A stretch of 38,385 nt of DNA from Chromatiales bacterium (GCA_024640045.1 JAHEFS010000013.1:1-38385), one strand, 5' to 3'. Counted from the first letter of the stretch, positions 1 through 10,156 are shown. Numbers and translations: made by a program. Notes: generated from the sequence alone by a model not told the origin.

Positions 1-120
1 GCCTGGCCGGTGCAGGGGATGCTCCGTCACTTCTGGCCTGAATTCGAATATTACGTGCAACACGGGCGATCGATTGTCGACGCGCCGCAGGCGGAGATGA
101 GCGGGGGTCAGGCCGCATGA
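1..120 (+). CDS. nuoF: NADH-quinone oxidoreductase subunit F, 3' end only
   Basis: Only the last 39 codons are in the window; the gene begins before base 1. The visible tail contains HFWPEFEYYVQHGRS, a pattern typical of the extreme C terminus of NuoF, the FMN- and NADH-binding 51-kDa-type subunit of the complex I peripheral arm. The stop TGA at 118-120 overlaps the nuoG start ATG at 117 (ATGA), so the two are translationally coupled. The identification rests on this short tail plus its position immediately before nuoG. The catalytic FMN and 4Fe-4S motifs lie outside the window and cannot be checked. Confidence 0.85.
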   Translation, partial: AWPVQGMLRHFWPEFEYYVQHGRSIVDAPQAEMSGGQAA

Positions 121-2486
121 GCGTGAAAGCCGAAAAAGTCGTGGAAACGGTTAACATCGAAGTCGATGGTATCGCCATGGAGGTGCCCAGGAACTCGATG
201 ATCATCGAGGCCACCGACAAGGCGGGCATTGATATTCCACGTTTTTGCTACCACGAAAAATTGAGTATCGCGGCTAACTGTCGCATGTGCCTTGTAGATG
301 TCGAGAAGGCGCCCAAGCCCTTGCCCGCCTGTGCCACTCCAGTCATGGAGGGTATGAAGGTGTTCACGCGTTCCCGCCGCGCGATCGATGCCCAGCACGG
401 GGTGATGGAATTCCTGCTCATCAATCATCCGCTCGACTGCCCGATCTGTGACCAGGGCGGTGAGTGCGAACTGCAGGACCTGGCGATGGGATACGGCCGG
501 TCCGTGTCGCGCTTCACCGAACGCAAACGCGTGGTTAAGGATAAAGACGTCGGCGCCCTGGTGCAGACGGACATGACCCGCTGCATACATTGCACGCGCT
601 GCGTGCGATTCCTCGACGAGATCGCCGGCACCCATGAAATGGGTGGGGTCGGGCGTGGCGACCGCCTGGAAATCGGGACGTGCATCGAAAACAGCATCGA
701 CTCGGAAATGTCAGGCAACATCATTGACCTGTGTCCGGTAGGCGCCTTGACCAACAAGCCTTTCAGGTTTTCTGCAAGGGCCTGGGAGCTGATTGCCCGG
801 TCTTCGCAAGCGGCGCACGATGCCGTTTGCTCGAACGTCTATTATCATCAGCGGCGCGGCAGGATTCTGCGTGCGGTGCCGCGTGCCAACGAGGCCCGCA
901 ACGAGACCTGGCTATCTGATCGAGACCGCTATGGCCATTTCGGTCTGTACGCGGAGGATCGCGTACTTGAGCCGCGCATTCGCGTGGGCGGTGAGTGGCG
1001 CACGGTCAGCTGGGAAGAAGCCATCGAGGCAGCAGCGGCCGCGCTGCGCGAGTCGGGCGATTCCTTGAGCGTGTTGATGGGCGGGTCATCCGCGACGGAA
1101 GACTATTTCCTGGCTCAGCGACTGGCCCGTGGGTTGGGCAGTCATCACGTCGACCACCGCCTGCGAGAGCAGGACTTTTCTGACGATTCGGCCAGGCCGG
1201 TGTCCCCGCAGTTCGCGATGCCAGTGGCGGATTTGGAAAACGCGGCCGCGATCCTGTTGGTCGGCAGCAACCCGCGTCACGAAGCCCCGATCCTTGGGCA
1301 CCGTGTTCGCAAGGCCTGGCATGCCGGCGCAGCGGTCATGGCAATTAACCCCATTGACTGGCCCTTCCATTTCGAGCTTGCGCACAAGTCCATAGTACCG
1401 CCGCAGAACATGTTGCCAGAACTCGCCGGGCTGGCACTGGCAGCCGCGGAAGTCAGTGGCGGCAGCCTGCCTGAAGCGTTGGGTTCCATTGCCGCGGGTC
1501 AAGCGGTCTCAGATCAGCATCGTGCAATGGCGCAGGCTCTGAACGGGGCTGAAAGCGGCGTCGTCTTGCTGGGTCAATTCGCGAACAGCCACCCGCAGGC
1601 AGCGGCTTTGCGACAAATGGCGGCCTGGGTTGCTGAGGCACTGGGCTGCAAACTGAATATATTGTCGTTCGGTGGCAACCCGGTTGGCGCCTGGCTGGCA
1701 GGCGCGGTTCCCCATCGCGGCCCTGGTGGAGCGCAAGCCGGCCCCGGGCGCAATGCCGCCGAGATGCTCGCAGCCGAGACCGGTTCGTTTCTGTTGTGGG
1801 ACTTCGAACCGGAGTTCGACACGGGTAACCCGGTCAGGCTGATGCGCGCCCTGCACGGTGCCGGCAAGGTCGTGGTGGTGGCGAGCTTCGCGACGGCCGA
1901 GATGGATGAAGTCGCGGATGTGATTCTGCCGCTGGCCCCACTGGCTGAAAGCGAGGGCACACTGCACAATATCGATGGCGACGCCATGACACTGGAGCCT
2001 GCGGGCAAGCCCGGCGGATCCTGTAAACCGGGCTGGAAAATCCTGCGACGGCTTGGTGCTGAACTTGGGCTCGATGGGTTCGGCCAAATAGACCTCGCTC
2101 AACTGCAGGGTGAAATGGCCAAGGACATTCAAGGCCAGGCCCATCCGCAGCCATGGAACGGACCTGCCGCAGCCATCGAGGCGGGCTTGTACCGCGTGGG
2201 CGAGGTGCCGATGTTCGCCGTCGACGGAATGTGCCGTCGGTCCGAACCTTTACAGAAGACCCGCCATGCTAACGTGAACTACCTGGGTCTGAACCCGGCC
2301 GATTTCAGGTCACTGGGCCTGGCAGAGGGTGAGCGTGCCAGCGTGTCACAGGGTGGGGCGACCGTGCAAATGCCGGTGCGTGTGCTCGGTGAAGTGCCGC
2401 AGGGCGCTGCCTGGGTGGCCGGGGCAACGCCGGAAGCGCGCGAACTGGGTGTCCTGGTGGGGCCATTGAGCGTGGAGAAAGCCTGA
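117..2486 (+). CDS. nuoG: NADH-quinone oxidoreductase subunit G
   Basis: This is the large iron-sulfur subunit of the complex I peripheral arm, carrying electrons from NuoF toward NuoI and quinone. The N terminus shows three cluster sites. The 2Fe-2S ligands are Cys44, Cys55, Cys58 and Cys72. The His-ligated 4Fe-4S site is His104, Cys108, Cys111 and Cys117. A second 4Fe-4S site is Cys156, Cys159, Cys162 and Cys206. A degenerate molybdopterin-oxidoreductase-like domain fills residues from about 220 to 789. The extra N7 cluster of the E. coli protein appears absent: where its cysteines would fall (around 228-265) only Cys238 is present. The start overlaps nuoF by 4 bp, and the stop shares one base with the nuoH start (TGATG). 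The length of 789 residues is normal for the subunit. Confidence 0.97.
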   Translation: MSVKAEKVVETVNIEVDGIAMEVPRNSMIIEATDKAGIDIPRFCYHEKLSIAANCRMCLVDVEKAPKPLPACATPVMEGMKVFTRSRRAIDAQHGVMEFLLINHPLDCPICDQGGECELQDLAMGYGRSVSRFTERKRVVKDKDVGALVQTDMTRCIHCTRCVRFLDEIAGTHEMGGVGRGDRLEIGTCIENSIDSEMSGNIIDLCPVGALTNKPFRFSARAWELIARSSQAAHDAVCSNVYYHQRRGRILRAVPRANEARNETWLSDRDRYGHFGLYAEDRVLEPRIRVGGEWRTVSWEEAIEAAAAALRESGDSLSVLMGGSSATEDYFLAQRLARGLGSHHVDHRLREQDFSDDSARPVSPQFAMPVADLENAAAILLVGSNPRHEAPILGHRVRKAWHAGAAVMAINPIDWPFHFELAHKSIVPPQNMLPELAGLALAAAEVSGGSLPEALGSIAAGQAVSDQHRAMAQALNGAESGVVLLGQFANSHPQAAALRQMAAWVAEALGCKLNILSFGGNPVGAWLAGAVPHRGPGGAQAGPGRNAAEMLAAETGSFLLWDFEPEFDTGNPVRLMRALHGAGKVVVVASFATAEMDEVADVILPLAPLAESEGTLHNIDGDAMTLEPAGKPGGSCKPGWKILRRLGAELGLDGFGQIDLAQLQGEMAKDIQGQAHPQPWNGPAAAIEAGLYRVGEVPMFAVDGMCRRSEPLQKTRHANVNYLGLNPADFRSLGLAEGERASVSQGGATVQMPVRVLGEVPQGAAWVAGATPEARELGVLVGPLSVEKA

Positions 2487-3526
2487 TGCTGGACATTCTT
2501 CTGGATCTCGCCTGGATCGTCATCAAGATCGTCGCGATTATCTTGCCGATGACTGTCGTGGTGGCTTACTTCACTTACGCCGAACGCCGCATCATCGGTT
2601 TCATGCAGGTCCGCATGGGGCCGAACCGGGTCGGAATCCTGGGTTTTAAACTCTGGGGACTGGCGCAGCCGTTCGCCGACGTCTTCAAGCTGTTGCTGAA
2701 AGAAATCATTATTCCGGAGAACTCGAACAAGTTCCTGTTCCTGCTGGCACCGGTGCTGGCGATCGCGCCGGCTTTTGCCGCCTGGGCGGTTATTCCGTTC
2801 AACGATTTCCTGGTGCTGTCGGATATCGATGCGGGTTTGTTGTATATCCTGGCCATGAGTTCGATGGGTGTGTACGGCATCATTATTGCGGGTTGGGCAT
2901 CCAACTCGAAATACGCATTCCTGGGCGCGATGCGATCGGCCGCGCAAATTGTGTCCTATGAAATTGCCATGGGCTTTGCCCTCGTCGGTGTTCTGATTCT
3001 CTCCGGGACGTTGAATCTTTCGGGGATCGTAGAGGCCCAAAGCGGCGGAATCTTTGACTGGTATTGGCTGCCTTTGCTGCCATTATTCGTCATTTACTTT
3101 ATTTCCGGCGTGGCGGAGACCAACCGAGCGCCTTTCGACGTGGCCGAGGGCGAGTCAGAAATCGTGGCCGGTTTCCACGTGGAATATTCTGGCGCGGCTT
3201 TCGCGGTGTTCTTCCTGGCCGAATACGCCAATATGATCCTGATTTCTGTGCTCACAGCCTTGTTCTTCCTCGGGGGGTGGCTGTCGCCGTTTGAAAACGT
3301 TCCGGTGCTGGGGGAAACCCTGCTCGGACAGAACAGCATTTTCTGGTTGTTTGCCAAGACGTCCATTTTCATGTTCCTGTTTCTCTGGTTCCGGGCTACG
3401 TTCCCGCGTTACCGCTACGACCAGATCATGCGCCTTGGCTGGAAGGTTTTCGTGCCCATCACCATCGTCTGGATCATGGTGGCCGCGTTGATGACCGTGT
3501 CTGGAATCGTGGTGCAGGGGAGTTGA
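2486..3526 (+). CDS. nuoH: NADH-quinone oxidoreductase subunit H
   Basis: This 346-residue membrane subunit helps form the quinone-binding channel at the junction of the peripheral and membrane arms of complex I. The family signature [19 protein letters not shown] sits at residues 32-50. The conserved loop [20 protein letters not shown] near residues 210-230 carries the acidic residues implicated in coupling quinone chemistry to proton movement. About eight hydrophobic helices are evident. The ATG lies in a TGATG junction with nuoG, and the gene ends 4 bp before the GTG start of nuoI. Confidence 0.97.
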   Translation: MLDILLDLAWIVIKIVAIILPMTVVVAYFTYAERRIIGFMQVRMGPNRVGILGFKLWGLAQPFADVFKLLLKEIIIPENSNKFLFLLAPVLAIAPAFAAWAVIPFNDFLVLSDIDAGLLYILAMSSMGVYGIIIAGWASNSKYAFLGAMRSAAQIVSYEIAMGFALVGVLILSGTLNLSGIVEAQSGGIFDWYWLPLLPLFVIYFISGVAETNRAPFDVAEGESEIVAGFHVEYSGAAFAVFFLAEYANMILISVLTALFFLGGWLSPFENVPVLGETLLGQNSIFWLFAKTSIFMFLFLWFRATFPRYRYDQIMRLGWKVFVPITIVWIMVAALMTVSGIVVQGS

Positions 3527-3530
3527 GCGA

Positions 3531-4019
3531 GTGAACACCGTCGTACGTTACCTCAAGAGCCTGCTGCTACTGGAACTTTTCCAGGGACTGGGCGTGACCT
3601 TGCGTCACTTCTTCCAGCCCAAGTTCACCATTCGCTACCCGGAAGAGAAAACCCCCAAGTCCAACCGGTTCAGAGGACTGCATGCACTCAGGCGCTACCC
3701 CAATGGCGAAGAGCGCTGTATCGCCTGCAAACTGTGCGAGGCCGTTTGCCCCGCGCTGGCCATTACCATTGAATCCACGCAACGGGATGATGGATCGCGC
3801 AGAACCACGCGTTACGACATCGACCTGTTCAAGTGCATCTATTGCGGGTTTTGCGAAGAATCCTGCCCGGTCGACTCCATCGTATTGACCGATCTGCTCG
3901 AGTTTCACATGGAAGAGCGCGACGAGCAGACGGTGAACAAGCAACAACTTCTGGCAATCGGTGACCGCTACGAGGCCGAGATTGCCGCTAACAGAGAACA
4001 GGATGCGGCCTACCGATGA
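3531..4019 (+). CDS. nuoI: NADH-quinone oxidoreductase subunit I
   Basis: This is a ferredoxin-like subunit of 162 residues that carries the two 4Fe-4S clusters feeding electrons into the last cluster and the quinone site. Both binding motifs are intact: Cys63, Cys66, Cys69 and Cys73, and Cys102, Cys105, Cys108 and Cys112. A hydrophobic, amphipathic N-terminal stretch (about residues 8-28) matches the membrane-surface helix of the family. The start is GTG at 3531, the only sensible initiation codon before the conserved N terminus. The stop overlaps the nuoJ start (ATGA). Confidence 0.97.
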   Translation: MNTVVRYLKSLLLLELFQGLGVTLRHFFQPKFTIRYPEEKTPKSNRFRGLHALRRYPNGEERCIACKLCEAVCPALAITIESTQRDDGSRRTTRYDIDLFKCIYCGFCEESCPVDSIVLTDLLEFHMEERDEQTVNKQQLLAIGDRYEAEIAANREQDAAYR

Positions 4020-4648
4020 GCGAATTACCCATCCAGGAAATCGTCTTTTACCTGTTTTCGCTGGTGATGTTGTCAGCGGCGATCATGGTTATCACCGTGC
4101 GCAACCCGGTTTATGCTGCCCTGTTCCTCATTCTCACCTTTTTTACCGCGGCCGCCATCTGGATGTTGTTACAGGCGGAATTCCTGGCCATCGTGCTGGT
4201 CGTGGTTTACGTGGGAGCCGTCATGGTTCTGTTCCTGTTCGTTGTCATGATGCTGGACATTAACCTCGCGCCACTGAAAGAAGGTTTCATCCGCTACCTG
4301 CCCGTTGGGGTGCTGGTGGCGCTGGTGATGGCGGCAGAGTTGTTGACCGTGCTGTGGGGCGGGGGCCGGCTGGGTGAAGACATGTTCCCGGCGCCCGCTG
4401 CGGTCGAACCCGGTTTCAGCAATACCGAAGCGGTCGGTGAGTGGTTGTACACCCAGTATCTGCTTCCGTTTGAAGTGGCCGGCATCATCCTGCTGGTGGC
4501 CATCGTGGCCGCCATCGCATTGACGCTGCGCAAACGCCCGGGCTTGAAGACGCAAAACCCGTCTCGCCAGGTCCTGGTCCGCCGTGAAGAGCGGGTGAGG
4601 CTGGTCAGTATGGAATCAGAGCCGCCGCAAGGCAGCGGGAGGGGCTGA
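4016..4648 (+). CDS. nuoJ: NADH-quinone oxidoreductase subunit J
   Basis: This is a hydrophobic complex I membrane subunit of 210 residues with five predicted helices in the first 170 residues. The conserved central segment ([20 protein letters not shown], residues 54-73) corresponds to the helix with a pi-bulge in known complex I structures. The C-terminal 40 residues are charged, proline- and arginine-rich and variable. The gene overlaps nuoI by 4 bp and ends 2 bp before nuoK. Confidence 0.95.
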   Translation: MSELPIQEIVFYLFSLVMLSAAIMVITVRNPVYAALFLILTFFTAAAIWMLLQAEFLAIVLVVVYVGAVMVLFLFVVMMLDINLAPLKEGFIRYLPVGVLVALVMAAELLTVLWGGGRLGEDMFPAPAAVEPGFSNTEAVGEWLYTQYLLPFEVAGIILLVAIVAAIALTLRKRPGLKTQNPSRQVLVRREERVRLVSMESEPPQGSGRG

Positions 4649-4650
4649 AG

Positions 4651-4956
4651 ATGCTGACCATTACACACTTTCTGACCCTGGGCGCCATCCTGTTTTGCCT
4701 GAGCGTCGCGGGTATTTTCCTGAACCGTAAGAACGTCATCATTCTCCTGATGTGCATTGAGCTGATGCTGCTCGCGGTCAACCTGAACTTCGTGACTTTC
4801 TCACGTTTTCTTGGGAATCTCGATGGTCAGGTATTCGTCTTTTTCATCCTGACCGTCGCGGCTGCCGAGGCCGCCATTGGCCTGGCCATCCTGGTGGTGC
4901 TGTTCCGCAATCGCGAAACCATCAACGTCGCCGAGCTGGACGATCTGAAAGGCTGA
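4651..4956 (+). CDS. nuoK: NADH-quinone oxidoreductase subunit K
   Basis: This is a small three-helix subunit (101 residues) of the proton-translocating arm. The conserved acidic residues are present: Glu37 in [17 protein letters not shown], and Glu73 in the helix [14 protein letters not shown]. Both lie in the membrane and are needed for pumping in characterised homologues. The length matches the family (about 100 residues). It lies between nuoJ (2-bp gap) and nuoL (6-bp gap). Confidence 0.97.
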   Translation: MLTITHFLTLGAILFCLSVAGIFLNRKNVIILLMCIELMLLAVNLNFVTFSRFLGNLDGQVFVFFILTVAAAEAAIGLAILVVLFRNRETINVAELDDLKG

Positions 4957-4962
4957 GCTGGT

Positions 4963-6957
4963 ATGTCACTTAAAACGACACTGCTACTGATCCCCCTGCT
5001 GCCCCTGTTGGGTTCGCTGATATCGGGCCTGGCTCGAAACCAGGTCGGCCGGGTTGGCGCGCACTGGATTACCATCCTGGCCGTGGCGGGGTCCTGCCTG
5101 CTGTCGCTGAGCGTATTGCAGATGCAGCTGGCCGGTGAGATTGGTGTTGAGAACATCAGCATCTATACCTGGATGATTGCGGATGGAATCCGCTTCCAGG
5201 TTGGCTTCCTCATTGACCACCTGACCACCCTGATGATGTGCGTGGTGACCTTCGTCTCGCTTATGGTGCATATCTACACCGTTGGCTATATGCATGACGA
5301 CCCTGGCTACCAGCGGTTTTTCAGTTACATCAACCTGTTCACCTTCGCCATGTTGATGTTGGTGATGGCCAACAACTTCATGCAGCTGTTCTTCGGTTGG
5401 GAAGCGGTCGGGCTGGTGTCCTACCTGCTGATTGGATTCTGGTTCAAGAAGGAATCTGCAATCCGTGCCAACCTCAAGGCTTTCCTGGTCAATCGCGTGG
5501 GTGATTTCGGGTTTCTGCTGGGCATCGCCGCAGTGCTGATGGTCTTTGGCACGCTGGACTATGCTGAGGTGTTTGCAGCAGCTCCGCAAGCCACCGGCGA
5601 GACCATCACGATCTTCGGCGGTTCCGAGTGGAGCATGCTCACCTTTATCTGCGTGTGTTTGTTCATCGGTGCAATGGGCAAATCCGCGCAGGCGCCGTTA
5701 CATGTCTGGCTGCCGGATTCAATGGAAGGCCCGACACCGATTTCCGCACTGATCCACGCGGCAACCATGGTTACAGCAGGTATCTTCATGGTTGCGCGCA
5801 TGTCGCCCTTGTTCGAACTCAGTGATGCGGCCTTGAGCTTCGTAATGCTGATCGGTGCCTTCACCGCTCTGGCCATGGGCCTGATCGGTATCGTGCAGAA
5901 CGATATCAAACGCGTGGTGGCTTATTCCACCCTGTCACAGCTTGGTTACATGACGGTCGCGCTGGGCGTTTCCGCCTATTCGGCGGCTATTTTTCACCTG
6001 ATGACGCATGCCTTCTTCAAGGCCTTGTTGTTCCTCGGTGCGGGCTCCGTGATCATTGCATTGCACCACGCCCAGGACATGCGACACATGGGTGCGTTGC
6101 GCAAGCATATGCCCATCACCTGGATTACCGCCTGGATTGGAACCCTGGCACTGATCGGGTTCCCGTTCTTCTCGGGCTTCTACTCCAAAGACGCCATTAT
6201 CGAGGCGGTTGCGCTTTCCCAGCGCTGGGGTAGCGGTGTGGCCTACATGGCTGTGCTGCTCGGTGTGCTGATTACCGCCCTTTACAGTTTCCGGTTGCTC
6301 TACCTGACGTTCCACGGGGCGCCCCGGTGGAAGGTAGTGGAGAGTGAGGACCATCATCCCCCTCCCGGACAACTGGCGCACGTGCCCAAGGAATCGCCGC
6401 TGGTGGTCACCGTGCCCCTGATTCTGCTTGCCATTCCGTCGGTCCTGATCGGCTGGTTTACCATCGAGCCCGTGTTGTTCGGCGGCTGGCTGGATGATTC
6501 GATCGTGGTTCTGGAAAGTAATGACGTGCTGGGAGAACTGGGCCACCATTTCCACGGCGCAACAGCCATGGCACTGCATGCCGTGCAGACCGTTCCCTTC
6601 TGGTTGATGATGGCCGGTTTTGGTATCGCCACGCTTATTTACCAGTTCCGCCCGCAGTTAGCGGACGTAGTCAGTGGACGGCTGCCGGTCCTGTACCGCC
6701 TGCTGGATCACAAATATTACTTCGACGAGTTTTACCAGAAAGTCTTTGCCCAGGGCAGCGTGCGCCTGGGCCAGGGCTTGTGGAAGCGCGCCGACGCTGG
6801 CCTGATCGACGGATTTTTTGTCAATGGCTCAGCACGGGCAGTCTCCTGGATTGCGGCCCGTGTGCGGCGTTGGCAGACCGGTTATCTGTATGACTATGCC
6901 TTCGCCATGATCATCGGCCTCATCGTCATACTCGGAACCTGGGTGGTGTTGTACTGA
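4963..6957 (+). CDS. nuoL: NADH-quinone oxidoreductase subunit L
   Basis: This is the distal antiporter-like proton-pumping subunit of complex I, 664 residues with around 16 membrane helices. Key charged residues are present: Glu147 in FFGWEAVGLVSYLLIGFW and Lys240 in MGKSAQAPLHVWLPD. The segment EGPTPISALIHAATMVTAG follows as in all family members. The C-terminal amphipathic lateral helix and final anchor helix are suggested by residues 560-664. The protein is somewhat longer than the E. coli subunit, mainly through the loop near residues 455-475 (SEDHHPPPGQLAHVPKESP). The stop shares a base with the nuoM ATG (TGATG). Confidence 0.97.
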   Translation: MSLKTTLLLIPLLPLLGSLISGLARNQVGRVGAHWITILAVAGSCLLSLSVLQMQLAGEIGVENISIYTWMIADGIRFQVGFLIDHLTTLMMCVVTFVSLMVHIYTVGYMHDDPGYQRFFSYINLFTFAMLMLVMANNFMQLFFGWEAVGLVSYLLIGFWFKKESAIRANLKAFLVNRVGDFGFLLGIAAVLMVFGTLDYAEVFAAAPQATGETITIFGGSEWSMLTFICVCLFIGAMGKSAQAPLHVWLPDSMEGPTPISALIHAATMVTAGIFMVARMSPLFELSDAALSFVMLIGAFTALAMGLIGIVQNDIKRVVAYSTLSQLGYMTVALGVSAYSAAIFHLMTHAFFKALLFLGAGSVIIALHHAQDMRHMGALRKHMPITWITAWIGTLALIGFPFFSGFYSKDAIIEAVALSQRWGSGVAYMAVLLGVLITALYSFRLLYLTFHGAPRWKVVESEDHHPPPGQLAHVPKESPLVVTVPLILLAIPSVLIGWFTIEPVLFGGWLDDSIVVLESNDVLGELGHHFHGATAMALHAVQTVPFWLMMAGFGIATLIYQFRPQLADVVSGRLPVLYRLLDHKYYFDEFYQKVFAQGSVRLGQGLWKRADAGLIDGFFVNGSARAVSWIAARVRRWQTGYLYDYAFAMIIGLIVILGTWVVLY

Positions 6958-8477
6958 TGGACGGTGCCGGAATGCCTTTACTGAGTGTATTGATCTGGTT
7001 GCCCATCCTGGGCGGAATTGCCGTGTTGCTGGCAGGTAACCAGCGGGCGGACATGGCCCGGTGGCTTGCGCTTGCTGTCAGCCTGGCGACGCTGGCCTTT
7101 AGCGTAACCTTGTTCACGGGTTTTGATCGCGCGACCTCGGCGATGCAGTTCAACGAATTGCGTCCGTGGATCGAAATGTTCGATATCAACTATCGACTGG
7201 GCGTGGACGGGTTTTCCGTGCCCCTGATTCTGCTGACCACCTTTTTCGGTGTGTTGGTCGTAATCGCAGGCTGGGAGGTCATACAGAAGAAAGTACACCA
7301 GTACATGGCGGCCTTTCTGATCATGGAGGGCCTGATGGTTGGTGTGTTCTGCGCCCTCGACGCCATGTTGTTCTACGTGTTTTTCGAAGCCATGCTGATA
7401 CCGATGTTCCTGGTCATCGGTATGTGGGGCGGGCCGCGCCGGGTTTACGCGACCATCAAGTTTTTCCTGTACACCTTCCTTGGCTCCGTGTTCATGCTGA
7501 TCGGCCTGATCTACCTGTATATCCAGTCCAATACCTGGGAGATACTGGCCTGGCACGATTTCCCGCTCGACCTGGCAACCCAAAAGTGGCTGTTCCTGGG
7601 GTTCCTGGCGGCTTTCGCGGTAAAGATTCCGATGTGGCCGGTGCATACCTGGCTGCCCGACGCCCATGTCGAAGCCCCAACGGGCGGATCGGTCATTCTG
7701 GCAGCCATCATGCTGAAGATCGGAGGGTATGGATTTCTGAGATTCAGCTTACCCATCGCTCCCGATGCCTCGGCAGCGCTGGACTGGCTGGTCATTGCCC
7801 TGTCTTTGATTGCCGTGGTTTATATCGGCTTCGTGGCACTGGCTCAGCAGGATATGAAGAAACTGATCGCCTATTCGTCCATTTCACACATGGGTTTCGT
7901 TACGCTCGGCCTGTTCATCGCCTTTGCTATTTTCCGCAATACCGGCGACACCAGTGGGGCTGCACTGGGGGTGGAAGGGGCTATGGTGCAGATGATTTCG
8001 CACGGGTTCATCTCGGGCGCATTGTTCCTCTGCGTCGGGGTGTTGTACGACCGGGTGCACAGCCGTGAGATCAAGGACTATGGCGGCGTAGTCAACACCA
8101 TGCCCTGGTTCGCGTTTTTCGCCGTTTTGTTCCTGCTGGCCAATTCAGGGATGCCGGGGACGAGTGGGTTCGTGGGTGAATTCATGGTTATTCTGGCATC
8201 GTTCCAGGCCAGTTTCTGGTTCGCTTTCTGCGCTGGCCTGACATTGATACTCGGTGCCGCCTACAGTTTGTGGCTGGTTAAGCGGGTAATCTTTGGCGAT
8301 ATCGCCAACCGCAACGTGAAGGAATTGACCGATATCAACGCCAGGGAAGCCCTGGTGCTGAGCATCCTCGCCGTCGCGGTGCTATTGATCGGCTTGTGGC
8401 CGCAGCCGCTGGTGGACCTGATGCAGGCCTCCGTAGCCGATTTACTTGAACATATCGTCAAGCCAAAGGTCGCCTGA
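6957..8477 (+). CDS. nuoM: NADH-quinone oxidoreductase subunit M
   Basis: This is the middle antiporter-like proton-pumping subunit, 506 residues and about 14 helices. Glu144 in FFEAMLIPMFLVIGMWGG and Lys223 in AVKIPMWPVHTWLPDAHVEA are the expected coupling residues. The ATG at 6957 overlaps the nuoL stop. A second ATG at 6972 would remove only five residues and is a possible alternative. The gene ends one base before nuoN. Confidence 0.96.
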   Translation: MDGAGMPLLSVLIWLPILGGIAVLLAGNQRADMARWLALAVSLATLAFSVTLFTGFDRATSAMQFNELRPWIEMFDINYRLGVDGFSVPLILLTTFFGVLVVIAGWEVIQKKVHQYMAAFLIMEGLMVGVFCALDAMLFYVFFEAMLIPMFLVIGMWGGPRRVYATIKFFLYTFLGSVFMLIGLIYLYIQSNTWEILAWHDFPLDLATQKWLFLGFLAAFAVKIPMWPVHTWLPDAHVEAPTGGSVILAAIMLKIGGYGFLRFSLPIAPDASAALDWLVIALSLIAVVYIGFVALAQQDMKKLIAYSSISHMGFVTLGLFIAFAIFRNTGDTSGAALGVEGAMVQMISHGFISGALFLCVGVLYDRVHSREIKDYGGVVNTMPWFAFFAVLFLLANSGMPGTSGFVGEFMVILASFQASFWFAFCAGLTLILGAAYSLWLVKRVIFGDIANRNVKELTDINAREALVLSILAVAVLLIGLWPQPLVDLMQASVADLLEHIVKPKVA

Positions 8478-8478
8478 C

Positions 8479-9924
8479 ATGAATGCTCAACACATGTTGC
8501 TCGCTGCCCCGGAACTCTGGGTCCTGCTGATGGCCTGCGTCATCCTCTGCGTCGACGTTTTCGTGCGCGAGGAACGCCGGGGGATCATTCATATGCTGGC
8601 GATCCTGACCCTGCTGTTCGCCGCCATCCTGACTTTGCGCGGTGACTATCACGCGAACGGGGTCTGGTCCATGACAGCATTCAACGATACATTTATCCGC
8701 GACCCCATGGGTGACGTGCTGAAGCTATTCGCCCTCGCGGTATTGGCGCTGGTTTATACCTATTCGAAATTCTACCTGCGCGCATTCAATCTTTTCCGCG
8801 GAGACTTCTATACGTTGACGCTGTTCGCCCTGTTGGGCGTCATGTTGCTGATCTCGGCCAACAGCCTGGTCACCGTCTACCTGGGGCTGGAACTGATCTC
8901 ATTGCCTTCCTATGCCCTGGTGGCATTCAATCGCGACTCAAAGCAGGGCTCGGAATCCGCCATGAAATACTTTGTGCTGGGATCCATGGCCTCGGGAATG
9001 TTGCTGTACGGCATGTCCATGGTTTACGGCGCGACCGGCAGTCTCGAATTGGGGGCTATCAATGAAGCCGCTGCCGCTTCCGGCACGCGCGATATCCTGC
9101 TGGTGTTCGGTCTGGTCTTCATGGTGGCAGGGATCGCATTCAAACTGGGTGTGGCGCCTTTCCACATGTGGGTGCCGGATGTCTATCATGGCGCACCAGC
9201 AGCCGTGACCCTGTTCCTTTCATCGGTGCCCAAGCTGGCTGCTTTCGCGATGGCTTACCGCGTGCTGGCGGGTGGCCTGGAAGCGGCGCACGCTGATTGG
9301 CAGCAGATGCTGATGCTGCTGGCGGCACTGTCCATGGTGATTGGTAATCTCGCGGCCATCATGCAGTCCAATATCAAACGAATGCTGGCCTATTCGACCG
9401 TTTCCCACATGGGTTTCGTGTTGCTCGGCTTGTTGCCGGGAACGGCCTACGGCTTCGGCGCCTCGATGTTCTACGTGGTGGTTTATGCGCTGATGTCGGC
9501 GGCGGGTTTCGGGATGGTTATCCTGCTCTCTTCCCGCGGTGTCGAGGCGGAAAATATTGCTGATTTCAAGGGGCTCAATCAGCGGAACTCGTGGTATGCG
9601 GCGATCATGGCCATGGTCATGTTTTCCATGGCGGGAGTACCGGTTTTCGTGGGCTTCTTCGCCAAGTGGCTGGTCATCAAGGCGGCGCTTGATGCGGGCT
9701 TGATGGGTATTGCCATCCTGGCGGTGGTTTTCTCGGTGATCGGCGCTTTCTACTACCTGCGGGTGGTCAAGCTGATGTATTTCGACGAGCCCGAGACAGA
9801 AGCGAAGATCGAAGTGCCGGTGGACTTTGGCGCAGCCATTTCACTAAACGGGATTCTGATGATCGGGCTGGGGATTTTCGCCAGCTCCCTGATCTCCATC
9901 TGTATGACCAGCTTCGGCTACTGA
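8479..9924 (+). CDS. nuoN: NADH-quinone oxidoreductase subunit N
   Basis: This is the third antiporter-like subunit of complex I and the last gene of the operon, 481 residues. Conserved segments include YLGLELISLPSYALVAF, FKLGVAPFHMWVPDVYHGAP and MLAYSTVSHMGFVLLG. I chose the ATG at 8479 because it is preceded by AAAGGT at a good ribosome-binding distance and begins MNAQHMLLAAPE, like other NuoN N termini. A TTG further upstream at 8446 would run back into nuoM. No clear terminator follows before the tRNA promoter. Confidence 0.96.
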   Translation: MNAQHMLLAAPELWVLLMACVILCVDVFVREERRGIIHMLAILTLLFAAILTLRGDYHANGVWSMTAFNDTFIRDPMGDVLKLFALAVLALVYTYSKFYLRAFNLFRGDFYTLTLFALLGVMLLISANSLVTVYLGLELISLPSYALVAFNRDSKQGSESAMKYFVLGSMASGMLLYGMSMVYGATGSLELGAINEAAAASGTRDILLVFGLVFMVAGIAFKLGVAPFHMWVPDVYHGAPAAVTLFLSSVPKLAAFAMAYRVLAGGLEAAHADWQQMLMLLAALSMVIGNLAAIMQSNIKRMLAYSTVSHMGFVLLGLLPGTAYGFGASMFYVVVYALMSAAGFGMVILLSSRGVEAENIADFKGLNQRNSWYAAIMAMVMFSMAGVPVFVGFFAKWLVIKAALDAGLMGIAILAVVFSVIGAFYYLRVVKLMYFDEPETEAKIEVPVDFGAAISLNGILMIGLGIFASSLISICMTSFGY

Positions 9925-9963
9925 GCCGATTGCACGCTGGGTCAAGATTGCCTCCGTTAAACC

Positions 9964-9992
9964 TTGAAAAAGGGTGGACGAGTCATTATCAT
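9964..9992 (+). promoter_or_regulatory. Promoter of the initiator tRNA
   Basis: The -35 box TTGAAA (9964-9969) is separated by 17 bp from the -10 box TATCAT (9987-9992). The bases just downstream (TGCCCCCC) form a GC-rich discriminator typical of stable-RNA promoters under stringent control. Transcription would start close to 10000, only a few bases upstream of the mature tRNA 5' end at 10007. The promoter is inferred from sequence only. Confidence 0.75.
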
Positions 9993-10006
9993 TGCCCCCC
10001 TGCTGA

Positions 10007-10083
10007 TGCGGGGTGGAGCAGTCTGGCAGCTCGTCGGGCTCATAACCCGAAGGTCGCAGGTTCGAATCCTGCCCCCGCTACCA
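10007..10083 (+). tRNA. metY: Initiator tRNA-fMet (anticodon CAT)
   Basis: A 77-nt cloverleaf with the CCA encoded. The D-stem is GAGC/GCTC, giving the A11-U24 pair typical of bacterial initiators. The anticodon stem TCGGG/CCCGA contains the three consecutive G-C pairs diagnostic of initiators around the loop CTCATAA, and the T-stem is GCAGG/CCTGC. The acceptor stem TGCGGGG/CCCCGCT has six pairs and a T1-T72 mismatch. Lack of a Watson-Crick pair at 1-72 is required for formylation and initiation, though the common bacterial form is C1-A72. The position just ahead of rimP-nusA-infB matches metY of E. coli. Confidence 0.97.
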
Positions 10084-10131
10084 GGTTAATGGAGCCAGTG
10101 GTCTACTGAATCCGGACCAAGGGTTTTCGCG

Positions 10132-10156
10132 AAAAGGCCCCAGCAGGGGCCTTTTT
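10132..10156 (+). terminator. Intrinsic terminator after tRNA-fMet
   Basis: AAAAGGCCCC (10132-10141) and GGGGCCTTTT (10146-10155) form a 10-bp stem with the 4-nt loop AGCA and a run of five T. It lies 49 bp after the CCA end and should end most tRNA transcripts. Partial readthrough would supply the downstream rimP operon, as is known for metY in E. coli. Confidence 0.85.

Noticed and set aside
2279-3040. Open frame of 253 codons on the minus strand over nuoG and nuoH
   Set aside because: It is opposite two clearly conserved genes and its His/Asn/Asp/Gln-rich composition is typical of antisense to membrane-protein codons.
7166-8068. Open frame of 300 codons in another + frame inside nuoM
   Set aside because: The nuoM frame encodes conserved helices and key residues across the same bases. 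The alternative frame has no hydrophobic pattern or motif.
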